The notes under the pieces: generated by a model
Databases searched by the model: none
Told to the model about the DNA's origin: nothing
The model's input: only the letters and a program-made list of their open reading frames with translations
Source of the DNA: an uncultured Acidobacteriota bacterium
GTDB taxonomy: Bacteria > Acidobacteriota > Blastocatellia > RBC074
Assembly (NCBI GenBank): GCA_902825875.1
Contig: CADECP010000011.1
Coordinates: forward strand, 62,001 to 126,000
DNA length: 64,000 nucleotides
Direction: 5' to 3'
In this document: piece by piece, positions 55,278-64,000 of the stretch
How positions within the stretch are numbered: the stretch's first letter is position 1
Layout: each line of letters opens with the position of its first letter
Position numbers and translations under genes: made by a program

Positions 55278-57743
55278 ATGAACCAGACTCCCCAATGTTT
55301 GTACGAGTTCGATTGTTTTCGGCTGGATGTTTCTGAACACCTGCTGCTGCGTGAAGGCCAAGCCATTCCTCTGACCCCAAAAGTCTTTGAAACCTTGCTG
55401 GTGTTGGTGGAAAACCGCGGGCGCACAATGAGCAAGGAAGAATTGATGCAGCGTTTGTGGCCGGACAGTTTTGTCGAAGAAGCCAACCTGACACAGAACA
55501 TCTCTGTCATTCGTCGCGCGCTCGGAGAAAATTCCGCCTCTCCACGCTTCATTGAAACCATACCTAAACGTGGCTATCGCTTTATCGCCGAGGTGAAGGA
55601 AGAGGAAGACAAGGCGAACCTGGTTATTGAAGAGCACACAACTACGGCAATCAGCATCAGCGGAATCAGCAGTTTCAATGCTCATTCGCCTTTGCCTGAA
55701 AACCAGGAAATACTGGTGCAGACCAATCAGAGAGATTTATTGCCGAATCGAATATCAATCTGGTTGAAAGAACGCCCCCGAACGATGGTGATCAGTTCCA
55801 CTCTGGCGGTGACGGTGTTCGCCACCAGTTTGATCTTCTGGTGGGTAAAACCTGCCGAGCCGCCTGCTTTCTGGCAGGGCGAGGTGCGCGCGGAATTGCT
55901 ATTTGGCGCATTGAGTGAACAAAACGGCATGCTCTCTGACAGCCGCTTTTCGCCAGACGGAAAAATGATCGCCTATTCCGAGGTGAATGGAGGGGCTTCG
56001 CATATTCGAGTCAGGCTCCAGACCCCTGGCAGCAGGCCACAACAAATCACGCAGGAAAATTCCTGGGATGTCAGCCCGGTGTGGTCGCCGGATGGTAGTT
56101 GGCTTGCATATCTTTCCGACCGGGACCGGCATTGGGGCATCTGGAAAATTCCGGCACTGGGCGGCACGCCGCAATGGCTTGGACATGTGACCGAAGATTC
56201 AGCCGTCACCAAAGGCACGCGCGCTTCGTTGGTGGCCTGGGCAAAACAGGATTCAGCGATTTACTACAGCCTGGCAGGTAACTTGTACCGGTTCGATATT
56301 CAAACGCAAAAACACTCCCAGTTAACACACTTTCAATGGGGAGAGCTTTCGGGACAAGGCTTTGCGCTGGCGCCGGACGAAGCGCAAACTGTTTTTACCG
56401 CGCGGCGCAACGGTCAATCGGATATTTGGCGCGTAAAGTTGCCTGACGGAACTCCAATCCGCGTAACAGACGATCCCGCGCCGCAACTTTATCCACGCTG
56501 GCATCCTCAAGGTGAGTGGGTCTTTTACAACTCCATTCGTGATGGTAAACCTCAACTCCAAATGATTTCGGTGAAGGGCGGTCAGCCACTGACACTTCGT
56601 TTGAATGATATACATGACTACCTTGCCGACGTTTCCCCTGACGGACAGCAACTGTTGTGTTATGGCGAACAACATAAGTCCAATCTCTTTGTCGTGGAAA
56701 ATGATGCTGAAGCCTCCGATGAAACGCGGTTGACTGATTATTCCGGAGTGGCTTTCTGGCCCAACCTTTCTCCAGACGAAAAATTTCTTGCGTTCCATTT
56801 TTTACCGGGTGACCGCTTTGCCTGGGACCCGCGGCAAAGCGTCCGTGGAGTCATCGAAACCCGCGCCCCGGAACGCCGACAGGATTTGCCAAATGCAATT
56901 GAGCCTCAGTGGTCGCCTGATGGCGAGTGGATCGCATTTTTGCGGCGGACAAAATCGCTGTATCAACTTCTGATGACCAGATCGGTGGGTGGCAAGGAGG
57001 AAGTTCTGGTTGACAGCCATGTCTTCTTTGGCGGAGCAACCACGGGGTTGGCACTCAATATCTTCCAAACGGCGGATTTTGCTTGGTCTCCGGATAGCCG
57101 CCAAATTGCCTATGCCGCGAAAGAGGAAGGGGTATTCAATATCCAGCGAGTGGAAGTTGCGACTCGCGTCCGGCATTCCGTTTCAGCCGGTCAGGATGCA
57201 AATCAGGAAACCTCTTCTCCACGTTGGTCGCCTGACGGAACACAGCTTGCGTGGATTAACGAAGATTGGGGAACAAGAATCAGCAGCGTATGGATAAAGC
57301 TTCCTGGCAGCGCTGTGCAAGCCGAGAAAATTTTTCAGACTGATCAAATTCTGCGCCTGCTGGGATGGACTTCCGCCAATGAAATATTGATCGCGTTGGC
57401 TGCACCAGGAGAAATGGCGCGCACGCAGCGGGTTGCAATCAGTTTATTTCGCTGTTCAACAACACAACACTCGGCGCAATTCATCCGTGAATTCCCTTCG
57501 GCCTACCTTTCCAATTTTTATCTTTCACCTGATCGGCGAAACGTTTCTTTCGTTGCGGCACAAGAAGGTGGAGACAATCTCTGGATTCTATCGCTGTCTG
57601 ATGGCGAGGTTCGGCAGGTGACAAGGAACAATGATCCAAAAGTGTTCCTCTCCAGCCTTGCCTGGGGCCCTCAGAGCAACAGGATTTACTTTGGAAAGCA
57701 GACCCGTGAAAGCCTGCTTTCTGTCATTACCAAGCAACCGTGA
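55278..57743 (+). CDS. Winged-helix transcription regulator with TolB-like propeller
   Basis: This 821-residue membrane regulator has an OmpR/CadC-type winged helix at about 8-105 (YEFDCFRLDVSEHLLLREGQ, LTPKVFETLLVLVENRGRTM, NISVIRRALGENSASPRFIE, TIPKRGYRFIAEV), one membrane helix at about 170-190, and a periplasmic PD40/TolB-like propeller to the end, with repeats such as DSRFSPDGKMIAYSE, VSPVWSPDGSWLAYLSDRD, and FYLSPDRRNVSFVAAQEGG. Such fusions are frequent in Acidobacteria and are thought to sense outside ligands. It is divergent from the HTH-ECF gene (180-base gap) and precedes two small genes. Its targets are unknown. Confidence 0.9.
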   Translation: MNQTPQCLYEFDCFRLDVSEHLLLREGQAIPLTPKVFETLLVLVENRGRTMSKEELMQRLWPDSFVEEANLTQNISVIRRALGENSASPRFIETIPKRGYRFIAEVKEEEDKANLVIEEHTTTAISISGISSFNAHSPLPENQEILVQTNQRDLLPNRISIWLKERPRTMVISSTLAVTVFATSLIFWWVKPAEPPAFWQGEVRAELLFGALSEQNGMLSDSRFSPDGKMIAYSEVNGGASHIRVRLQTPGSRPQQITQENSWDVSPVWSPDGSWLAYLSDRDRHWGIWKIPALGGTPQWLGHVTEDSAVTKGTRASLVAWAKQDSAIYYSLAGNLYRFDIQTQKHSQLTHFQWGELSGQGFALAPDEAQTVFTARRNGQSDIWRVKLPDGTPIRVTDDPAPQLYPRWHPQGEWVFYNSIRDGKPQLQMISVKGGQPLTLRLNDIHDYLADVSPDGQQLLCYGEQHKSNLFVVENDAEASDETRLTDYSGVAFWPNLSPDEKFLAFHFLPGDRFAWDPRQSVRGVIETRAPERRQDLPNAIEPQWSPDGEWIAFLRRTKSLYQLLMTRSVGGKEEVLVDSHVFFGGATTGLALNIFQTADFAWSPDSRQIAYAAKEEGVFNIQRVEVATRVRHSVSAGQDANQETSSPRWSPDGTQLAWINEDWGTRISSVWIKLPGSAVQAEKIFQTDQILRLLGWTSANEILIALAAPGEMARTQRVAISLFRCSTTQHSAQFIREFPSAYLSNFYLSPDRRNVSFVAAQEGGDNLWILSLSDGEVRQVTRNNDPKVFLSSLAWGPQSNRIYFGKQTRESLLSVITKQP

Positions 57744-57757
57744 AGGAGTTGAACACA

Positions 57758-58060
57758 ATGGATCAAAACGAAATTTATCTCGATGCCGTACTGGGTGCCT
57801 TCAAAAGAAAGGCGCTTGTCTATCTTGCGGCCACTCATGACAGCAATGGCCACCTATTGCCAAGCGACAAACGCCAGCGAGTAAATCTGGTAAAAAATGC
57901 ACTGAAGGCGTTGTCATTTGAAACCTACACAATCGCTGCTCCAAACCCTGAAGACCCGAACAATTATGGCTGCCCCGAAGGAACATTTTGCCGGGGCGGA
58001 GTTTGCGTGGACATTGAGTTGGGGTTTGACTGGTCAGACGATTTAGGCCCAATCAGCTAA
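57758..58060 (+). CDS. Small Cys-containing protein before the tyrosinase-like gene
   Basis: The 100-residue protein starts at ATG 57758 with AAGGAG nine bases upstream, so an in-frame GTG at 57740 is rejected. It begins MDQNEIYLDAVLGAFKRKAL and ends with NYGCPEGTFCRGGVCVDIEL-GFDWSDDLGPIS. The CPEGTFCRGGVC motif has three Cys within ten residues, after a helical, soluble first half. There is no signal peptide. I do not recognise it; a copper chaperone, a precursor peptide with a helical leader, or a structural partner of the next protein are all possible. Confidence 0.6.
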   Translation: MDQNEIYLDAVLGAFKRKALVYLAATHDSNGHLLPSDKRQRVNLVKNALKALSFETYTIAAPNPEDPNNYGCPEGTFCRGGVCVDIELGFDWSDDLGPIS

Positions 58061-58115
58061 ATCCAGTGACAGCAGCCACGCCAGAATTCGGAAGATGAAT
58101 CAGGGAGAAGGAAAT

Positions 58116-58853
58116 ATGCGATTACCGGATCACATTTATAACGCGCTCAAACCGTTATTCGCGCAACATGCCGATTGGCATGTTGCGCGAATGCCAGAAC
58201 ATCCTCATTTGCGGGGGCCAGGAACACACTTTCCAGATCTTCAGGGCTTGAATCAAGCCGGGAGCGGCGATCAGTTTCTGCGCTTTCATCGAGAAATGGT
58301 GCGTATCTTCAAGTGGGTATTAGCCAATACGCCAGGGCCAGCTTACCCCTATACACCGTGGCCAAGGTTGCCGGATTGGGTCGCCAATCTCTTCGAATCC
58401 AGCAGGCCGGGATTTCTTGCCGAGGCCTATCAAGAAACGAATCGCTTAGTGATAGAAGGAACCGCAGACGAATTGGGGAACTTTATTGAGGCGACCCGCC
58501 TTAGTTCACATCCGGTTCGTGGCATCCATAATCGGACTCATGGAACTGTAGCGGCCTATGAACGGCAGACCTTTGGTGTAAGCAATCCGCTTCTGGTGGA
58601 TGCGCAGATGGATTCATCCAGAACGGCTCCGCATAATGAACACTTCTGGGGATTGCATGGCTGGATTGATGAGGTTTTCGCCGAATGGCAACGACTGCAC
58701 GATGAGATAGTTGATCAGTCTCCACTCGACCCTGCACTAGGCGGGCATGGTCATGGCGGCCATCCACATCATGAGGTTGGCGTTGTAAATCAACCTGCGG
58801 CCTCAGTTTCCGTGGACGAATCCAAAATCTTCAAACCGATTTGGGAAGAATAG
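58116..58853 (+). CDS. Tyrosinase-like (type 3 copper) protein with His-rich tail
   Basis: This 245-residue protein starts MRLPDHIYNALKPLFAQHAD at 58116 with GGAGAAGGA upstream. RGIHNRTHGTV gives His138 and His142 (HxxxH), and HNEHFWGLHGWIDEVFAEWQ gives His181 and the FW-x2-H-x3-D block, as at the CuB site of tyrosinases. FLRFHREMVRIFKW (His58) resembles the last CuA ligand segment (FLPWHR). The His expected nine residues before it is missing, so CuA seems incomplete. The tail has GGHGHGGHPHHEV, possibly metal-binding. No export signal is visible. It lies 55 bases behind the small Cys-containing gene. Confidence 0.68.
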   Translation: MRLPDHIYNALKPLFAQHADWHVARMPEHPHLRGPGTHFPDLQGLNQAGSGDQFLRFHREMVRIFKWVLANTPGPAYPYTPWPRLPDWVANLFESSRPGFLAEAYQETNRLVIEGTADELGNFIEATRLSSHPVRGIHNRTHGTVAAYERQTFGVSNPLLVDAQMDSSRTAPHNEHFWGLHGWIDEVFAEWQRLHDEIVDQSPLDPALGGHGHGGHPHHEVGVVNQPAASVSVDESKIFKPIWEE

Positions 58854-59027
58854 AAGCCAAAATTCAATTCCACAGCGTCCTCAGCCATTCTCAAACTTAC
58901 AAGGTCTCATATCATTCAAAATCATATTCATTGAAAGACTTCTCCTTGCGTGGTGTTTCGGTTCCGGTTGGTTTAAGGTTTGCATCTGCATTTGAGTACG
59001 AAACGAGAATCACAAAAACCGGAAACG

Positions 59028-60722
59028 ATGTCGAAGCCCAATTCTCCGGCGGAAACAAACGCCGCTTATGACCCGCGCAATCCGCTGATCGTCCAGAGCG
59101 ACCGCAGCCTGTTGCTGGAAGTTCATAATCCTCTTTACGAAGAAGCGCGCGGAGCCATCAGCCCTTTTGCCGAACTCGAAAAAAGCCCGGAGCATATTCA
59201 TACTTATCGCCTGACCCCGCTTTCACTGTGGAATGCGGCGGCTGCCGGATTGTCGGCGGAAACGATGTGCGCGGCGCTGAATCAATTTGCCAAATATCCC
59301 GTGCCGCAAAACGTACTGGCAGACATCACGGATTTGGCGGGGCGCTGGGGACGCGTGCGATTGCGAAAGTACGATGGCGAATTGGTGTTGGAAACTGAAG
59401 ACGAGGCGTTGCTGACAGAAATCGCCCGGCACAAAAGCGTCAAACCGTTTCTGGGAAAATCGCTTTCCGCTCGGGCGTTTCAGGTTCCGCTGCAATTTCG
59501 CGGCGCACTGAAACAGGCGTTGATTGCCGTTGGCTGGCCGGTGGAAGACCTGGCCGGTTATGTCGAAGGCGAAGCGCTGGAATTGAAGTTGCGGCTGGAT
59601 TGTTTCGATCTGCGCGATTATCAGGATGACGCGGCGAAAGTCTTTTACCTGGCGGGTTCCGAACGCGGCGGCAGCGGAGTGATCGTGTTGCCCTGTGGCG
59701 CGGGCAAGACGATTGTCGGGATGGCGGCGCTGGCGTTGCTTGGCCAATCCACGCTGATTCTGACCACCAGCCGGACTTCCGTGCAGCAGTGGCGGCGCGA
59801 ATTGCTGGACAAAACGACGTTGCAATCCGAACAGATCGTCGAATACCAGAGTGATGAAAAACGGATCGGTCCGGTGACGCTGGCGACTTATCAGATGTTG
59901 ACCTGGCGTCCGGACAAAACCGAAGACTTCCCGCACCTTCGCCTGTTTGAAGAGCACAACTGGGGACTGATTATTTACGACGAAGTGCATACGCTGCCCG
60001 CGCCGGTGTTCCGCATCACGGCGGAAGTGCAGGCGCGGCGGCGGCTGGGATTGACCGCGACCTTGATTCGCGAAGACGGGCGTGAAGGCGACGTGTTCAG
60101 TTTGATCGGTCCCAAACGTTATGACGCGCCGTGGCGCGATTTGGAATCTCGCGGCTGGATAGCGATGGCGCTTTGCACTGAAGTCCGCTGCAAATTGTCG
60201 CGTCCGTTGCGAATGGAATACGCCACTTCTCCGCCGCGGATGAAGTTCCGACTGGCTTCTGAAAATCCTAGCAAAGTGGAACTGACCAAACGCATCATCG
60301 CCCGTCATCAGGACGCTCCTGTGTTGGTCATCGGACAATATCTGGAACAGTTGGAATCGCTGGCCAAAGAATTGAAAGCTCCGCTGGTGACCGGGAAAAC
60401 GCCACAACGCGAACGCGAACGACTGTACGCCGAATTCCGTAACGGAAATCTGCGCACACTGGTCTTATCCAAAGTCGGCAACTTCGCGCTGGATCTGCCC
60501 GATGCCGAAGTCCTGTTGCAAGTGTCCGGCGCTTTCGGTTCGCGTCAGGAAGAAGCCCAGCGGCTGGGGCGTGTGCTGCGGCCCAAGCCAGACGGGCGTC
60601 CCGCGCATTTTTACACCCTGATCAGCCGCGAAACCGACGAAGAAGACTTCGCGCATCACCGCCAGTTGTTTTTAACCGAACAGGGCTACAGTTATCGCAT
60701 TTTGGATGAGGAGGAAGTTTGA
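59028..60722 (+). CDS. XPB-type (Rad25) DNA helicase
   Basis: This 564-residue superfamily 2 helicase has Walker A LPCGAGKT (T228 ends it), DEVH (318-321), LTATLIREDG with the XPB RED motif at 348-350, and motif VI-like QRLGRVLRPK. An N-terminal DNA damage recognition-like region is about 100-195. The C-terminal half (LVIGQYLEQLESLAKEL ... REDEEDFAHHRQLFLTEQGY) is the second RecA domain. Bacterial XPB proteins are reported to act in DNA unwinding and damage handling. Its stop is overlapped by the next gene (TTGA), whose product is its likely partner. Confidence 0.93.
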   Translation: MSKPNSPAETNAAYDPRNPLIVQSDRSLLLEVHNPLYEEARGAISPFAELEKSPEHIHTYRLTPLSLWNAAAAGLSAETMCAALNQFAKYPVPQNVLADITDLAGRWGRVRLRKYDGELVLETEDEALLTEIARHKSVKPFLGKSLSARAFQVPLQFRGALKQALIAVGWPVEDLAGYVEGEALELKLRLDCFDLRDYQDDAAKVFYLAGSERGGSGVIVLPCGAGKTIVGMAALALLGQSTLILTTSRTSVQQWRRELLDKTTLQSEQIVEYQSDEKRIGPVTLATYQMLTWRPDKTEDFPHLRLFEEHNWGLIIYDEVHTLPAPVFRITAEVQARRRLGLTATLIREDGREGDVFSLIGPKRYDAPWRDLESRGWIAMALCTEVRCKLSRPLRMEYATSPPRMKFRLASENPSKVELTKRIIARHQDAPVLVIGQYLEQLESLAKELKAPLVTGKTPQRERERLYAEFRNGNLRTLVLSKVGNFALDLPDAEVLLQVSGAFGSRQEEAQRLGRVLRPKPDGRPAHFYTLISRETDEEDFAHHRQLFLTEQGYSYRILDEEEV

Positions 60723-63082
60723 GCCGACTGACCGTTTATCCCACGCTGGACGAATATGAAAGCCGATTGCCCGACTTCGCCAAGCGACTGGAAGTAATCA
60801 ACGCCGACAAGCTGAAAAAGATGGCGCGCGTCTGGGTTGGCAAGGATGCCGCCAAACTCAACAAAGACTCGGCAATTCAATTGTTGAAACGCAGCTTTCG
60901 CGATCCGAAAGCGATCCGGCAACTCGCCGACAACCTGACGCCAGTGGAACGCGACGGACTGATGCTGATGAAATTGCGCGGGCGTTCCGTTGTTTACACC
61001 GAAGAACTGGCCACGGAACTGTTGCTGCTGCATCCCATCACGCCTGATCGCAAGTCCGGTTACCACTCTTCCGGAAAGCAATACGGGCGGCTGAATGAAA
61101 TGATGGAACGCGGGCTGCTGATGCGTTGCGACGGATCAAATAGCATTTTCGGCGACTCGCATTATTCCTATTCCGATTCCTGCGAAGCCGTTGGCGCGGT
61201 CGCTGATTTTTTCGGAGTGATTGATCTGACTCCGCCGCCATCGCTCTCACTCAAACCGGTTACGGATGTGGTCGCTCCCGTTGCCCGCCACACTGGGGAA
61301 TTGCTGCTGGAACTAACATCATTTGCACAAGCCTTCGACCGACTGGGTAGCGTGCAAATTATCGGGAAAGGATTGTATGCCAATCCTTCGCTCGCCAAAC
61401 TGTACAAGCTGCTGGATTGGAACAGGCAAGATGAAGACAGCCGCGCACCTTCCCTGTTGCCTTCCGTTGAGTTTTACCTGGGATTGTTTCTTGCCGCCGA
61501 TTTGCTGAAAGTGGATTACGTGGCGCGCAAGATTACAACTAATCCGCGCCGGAACATCCCGCTCACGCTGGAACAGCCGCTCACAATTCAGGCTCGTCTC
61601 TGGGCGCAAAGCTACCGTGCGTTGCGGCGCTGGGTCGAATGCGTTCCGCCGGGCGTTTACTTTTATGCGGATGAGATCACCGGCCAGACCCGGTTCAACG
61701 GTCTCCGCGCGGCATTGTTGCTGGCGCTGGGATTGCTGCCCGATCCAAACCAGTGGTATCGCATCACAGACCTTTCGGACATTCTACGATTGCGCATCGG
61801 CAGGCAGTTCGCGCTCGGCCATGTGCCTTCCTATTACGTGCCGTGGAAGGCGACGCCGGAGCAGGAAGCCCAGGCGCTCGCCAAATACGAAAAAGAGTAT
61901 CTGACCAACTGGCAATCAAGAGAACAAGTGTGGATCGAACAGGCGCTGTGCGGCTCGCTTTTTCATCTTGGCCTGGTCGAACTGGCAAGCGATGCGAAAG
62001 ACAAATCTGGCCAACAAACTCTCTTCCGCCTGACCGAGGCCGGGCGCGCGGCGCTGTACGACATCTTCCGCCAACCTGTGGCAACTGACGGCCAATCTTC
62101 GCCGGCCAGGCCAAGTGAGCAAGCCTGCTGGATCGTTCAGCCTAATTTTGAGGTTCTGGTTTATTTGGATCAGGCCAGCCCACGCCAGCTTGGATTTATC
62201 GAACGCATCGGGCAACGGCAAAAGGCGGACGCTGCCATCGTGACTTACCGGCTGACGCGCGAAAGCGTTTACGTTGCGTTGGAAGAGGGAGTTGAGACGA
62301 ACGGGTTATTGCAAACGCTGGAATCGTGCAGCCTGCATCCCTTGCCGCCCGGCGTGTCGCGCACACTCAGTGATTGGGCGGCGCGGCGCGAACGGCTGAC
62401 CGTGCGGCTCGATGCCAGTGTGCTGGAATTCGCGGATGCCGCCGCAAGAGACGCGGCGTTAACCGCAGGCAAAATTAAAGGCACAGCCATCGGCGAACGC
62501 TTCCTTCTGACAAACAAGACGGAACAAGAACTCAAACGCGCAGCGCCGTTCGGCGGCACAATCAGCTACGAACCGCAACCTCCGCGTTCGCTGATTGTTC
62601 AGGACGACGGCAAAATACTGATTACCCAACACGATCTGTTGATCGCGGGCGAGTTATCGGCATTTGCCGAACCAACCGGCAATCCGATGTTTTGGCAGGT
62701 CACGCGCGCCAGCGTATTGGCGGCGCGTGATCGTGGCTGGACGGCAAGCGACATCATCAACCGGATCAGCCATCGCACCACGTTGGCGCCGCCACCATTC
62801 CTGCAATATGCCATTCACGCCTGGTGTGGAAACAAGACCGCGCCCGGTCCGACGACAATTGCAACTCCGCCCTTGCTGCAAACTTCCACCGCCGAAGTCG
62901 CCGAAGCCATTTGCAAATGCACGTTCCTGCGCCCGCATTTGCTGGCGCGGATTGGCGGGTGCGCCGTGCTGATCAAACCGGAAAGCGTCAAAACGCTCGG
63001 CAAGCTGCTTGCCGAATATGGATTCGCCATCGGCAAAGAAGTCTTGCTGCCCGCACCCGAATCGCCGGAGAAGAAAAAATGA
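60719..63082 (+). CDS. Helicase-associated protein (Helicase_C_3/XPB N-terminal-like)
   Basis: This 787-residue protein has a TTG start at 60719 with GAGGAGG a few bases upstream, inside the helicase end. It has a winged-helix N-terminal region (MARVWVGKDAAKLNKDSAIQ; LKRSFRDPKAIRQLADNLTP), a long helical middle, and the helicase-associated domain (PF13625 type) near 490-620 (ACWIVQPNFEVLVYLDQASP). Such proteins stand next to XPB helicases in several bacterial phyla and are thought to be a regulatory or nuclease-recruiting partner. The tail ends ESPEKKK. Confidence 0.78.
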   Translation: MSRLTVYPTLDEYESRLPDFAKRLEVINADKLKKMARVWVGKDAAKLNKDSAIQLLKRSFRDPKAIRQLADNLTPVERDGLMLMKLRGRSVVYTEELATELLLLHPITPDRKSGYHSSGKQYGRLNEMMERGLLMRCDGSNSIFGDSHYSYSDSCEAVGAVADFFGVIDLTPPPSLSLKPVTDVVAPVARHTGELLLELTSFAQAFDRLGSVQIIGKGLYANPSLAKLYKLLDWNRQDEDSRAPSLLPSVEFYLGLFLAADLLKVDYVARKITTNPRRNIPLTLEQPLTIQARLWAQSYRALRRWVECVPPGVYFYADEITGQTRFNGLRAALLLALGLLPDPNQWYRITDLSDILRLRIGRQFALGHVPSYYVPWKATPEQEAQALAKYEKEYLTNWQSREQVWIEQALCGSLFHLGLVELASDAKDKSGQQTLFRLTEAGRAALYDIFRQPVATDGQSSPARPSEQACWIVQPNFEVLVYLDQASPRQLGFIERIGQRQKADAAIVTYRLTRESVYVALEEGVETNGLLQTLESCSLHPLPPGVSRTLSDWAARRERLTVRLDASVLEFADAAARDAALTAGKIKGTAIGERFLLTNKTEQELKRAAPFGGTISYEPQPPRSLIVQDDGKILITQHDLLIAGELSAFAEPTGNPMFWQVTRASVLAARDRGWTASDIINRISHRTTLAPPPFLQYAIHAWCGNKTAPGPTTIATPPLLQTSTAEVAEAICKCTFLRPHLLARIGGCAVLIKPESVKTLGKLLAEYGFAIGKEVLLPAPESPEKKK

Positions 63083-63372
63083 AGAAGAGCAAAACCACAT
63101 CGGCATCCATTGCCGCAACGACGCAAACCGCGCCGCTCGCGCCGGCCAAGGCTGCGCTACCCGCGCCGTTGCTGCACACGCATTTGACGCTGGTTGAAAC
63201 CGCCGAACCGGAATTGCTGGAAGAATTGCTGGCCGACCGCCGCGTCGGCCCATTGCTGGTGGCGCGTCTGTCGGATTGCGTCGCCGTTGTCGCGCCGGGC
63301 AACGCCAAAGAAGTACAGCGCTGGTTGCTGAAAGCCGGCCACACACCCCGCATCGTTGACGAAAAACAGTAA
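63079..63372 (+). CDS. Small third protein of the XPB helicase operon
   Basis: This 97-residue protein starts MKKSKTTSASIAATTQTAPL, overlapping the upstream stop by four bases (ATGA). Its C-terminal half, LLEELLADRRVGPLLVARLS then DCVAVVAPGNAKEVQRWLLK and AGHTPRIVDE, resembles the last domain of helicase-associated proteins (RLSPTVAVV...L...GYxP-type). No other family is recognised. The coupling to two helicase genes suggests a small subunit of the same complex. Confidence 0.65.
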   Translation: MKKSKTTSASIAATTQTAPLAPAKAALPAPLLHTHLTLVETAEPELLEELLADRRVGPLLVARLSDCVAVVAPGNAKEVQRWLLKAGHTPRIVDEKQ

Positions 63373-63395
63373 GCCCATTTTAGGAGACCAAAAAT

Positions 63396-64000
63396 ATGTT
63401 CGATGGCAACTTCAAGCGATTTATTTTTTGTTCGCAGTTGATTTCTTTTTTAACTCTTTTTTTATGTGTCGCGCCCGCCTTTGCGCAGGGCAAAGTCGAA
63501 TACGAAATTTCTTTCCCCAACGCCGCGCATCACGAAGCCGAAATTACTGTCACTTTCACGGGCGCTCCGGCGGGCAAACCGTTGGAAGTTCGCATGAGCC
63601 GGTCTTCGCCGGGGCGATATTCGGCGCAGGAATTTTCCAAGAACGTGTACAGCGTACGCGCCACGGACGGCAGCGGAGCGGCGCTCAGCTTTACGCGCCC
63701 GAATCCTACGCAATGGAACATCGCCGGACACAAAGGCAAAGTCCGAATCACGTACACGTTGTTTGGCGATTTGGGATCAGGGACGTTCACCGGCATTGAC
63801 GCTTCGATGGCGCATTTGAGCATTCCAGCAACTTTCATGTGGGCGCGCGGTTTTGAAAACGCGCCAGTCACGATTCGCTTCAAAGGCTTGCCCGGCTGGA
63901 AAGTCGCCACGCAACTTGTGCCGACCGGCGACCCGCAAGTCTTCACAGCGCCGCACCTGCAATACTTCATGGATTCGCCGACGATGCTGGCGAACTTCCG
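63396..64000 (+). CDS. Peptidase M61-family protein, N-terminal part
   Basis: ATG 63396 is preceded by TAGGAG. The frame continues past the right edge (about 201 codons). A signal peptide (1-34, AFAQG cut) is followed by [20 protein letters not shown], then [20 protein letters not shown] and [20 protein letters not shown]. This is the N-terminal beta-sandwich domain of M61 glycyl aminopeptidase-like proteins. The HExxH active site would lie beyond the window. A role in periplasmic peptide turnover is expected. Confidence 0.82.
   Translation, partial: MFDGNFKRFIFCSQLISFLTLFLCVAPAFAQGKVEYEISFPNAAHHEAEITVTFTGAPAGKPLEVRMSRSSPGRYSAQEFSKNVYSVRATDGSGAALSFTRPNPTQWNIAGHKGKVRITYTLFGDLGSGTFTGIDASMAHLSIPATFMWARGFENAPVTIRFKGLPGWKVATQLVPTGDPQVFTAPHLQYFMDSPTMLANF

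Overview
The window looks like a chromosomal piece of an Acidobacteriota genome, most likely of the Blastocatellia type. The argument rests on gene content: two Ser/Thr kinases, a PP2C phosphatase and an FHA protein; an ECF sigma factor of the kind paired with kinases; a winged-helix/TolB-propeller regulator; Uma2-family proteins; a fragment of a TIGR03437-type C-terminal domain; several cytochrome c proteins fused to a copper monooxygenase-like domain; and many short palindromic or MITE-like repeats between genes. No rRNA, tRNA, CRISPR array, phage structural gene or transposase was found.

Layout. 1-5.2 kb: a Uma2 fragment, a two-gene bacterial PH-domain pair, the decayed remains of a kinase-esterase fusion, and an ECF sigma factor. 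5.4-9.6 kb: two alpha/beta hydrolases, a conserved secreted protein and a TlpA-like thioredoxin. 9.6-15.6 kb (minus strand): FtsW/RodA, PP2C phosphatase, Ser/Thr kinase and FhaA-like protein, a set resembling the cell-wall signalling cluster of Actinobacteria. 15.7-21 kb: Uma2, MutM, a Tat-exported sugar isomerase preceded by two hairpins, twin zinc-ribbon membrane proteins and a class V aminotransferase. 21.2-25.4 kb: a 1143-residue TIR-WD40-Roc/COR-zinc ribbon-DUF4365 protein with its own promoter, followed by a toxin-antitoxin pair. 25.5-33.8 kb: epoxide hydrolase, then four related cytochrome c/copper monooxygenase-like genes, the last without its copper ligands, with a broken ParDE-like pair in between. 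33.8-34.7 kb: three gene fragments. 34.8-42.8 kb (minus strand): an operon for periplasmic sugar or alcohol oxidation (gluconate-2-dehydrogenase subunit 3-like protein, two GMC oxidoreductases, five-heme cytochrome, Tat isomerase), interrupted by an AbiEii-like nucleotidyltransferase. 43-47.5 kb: VOC protein, B3 metallo-beta-lactamase, a RelA/SpoT-domain gene overlapping a small gene, LarA-like racemase and a PhyH-like dioxygenase. 47.8-50.4 kb: leuS. 50.4-55.1 kb (minus strand): HTH-ECF sigma fusion, anti-sigma-like protein, secreted barrel-like protein, caspase and a small membrane protein. 55.3-58.9 kb: winged-helix/TolB regulator, Cys-containing small protein and a tyrosinase-like protein. 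59-64 kb: XPB-type helicase, its partner, a small third gene, and the start of an M61 peptidase.

How the genes may work together. The best candidate for an undescribed system is the TIR-WD40-Roc/COR-DUF4365 protein: a sensor/GTPase core flanked by two predicted effector domains, a TIR with the SARM1-like catalytic Glu position and a PD-(D/E)xK-like nuclease. Two further candidates are the RelA/SpoT-domain bicistron (possible toxSAS-antitoxin) and the sigma factor-regulated caspase locus with a small membrane protein. The sugar-oxidation operon and the two Tat-exported isomerases fit a 3-keto-glycoside route in the periplasm.
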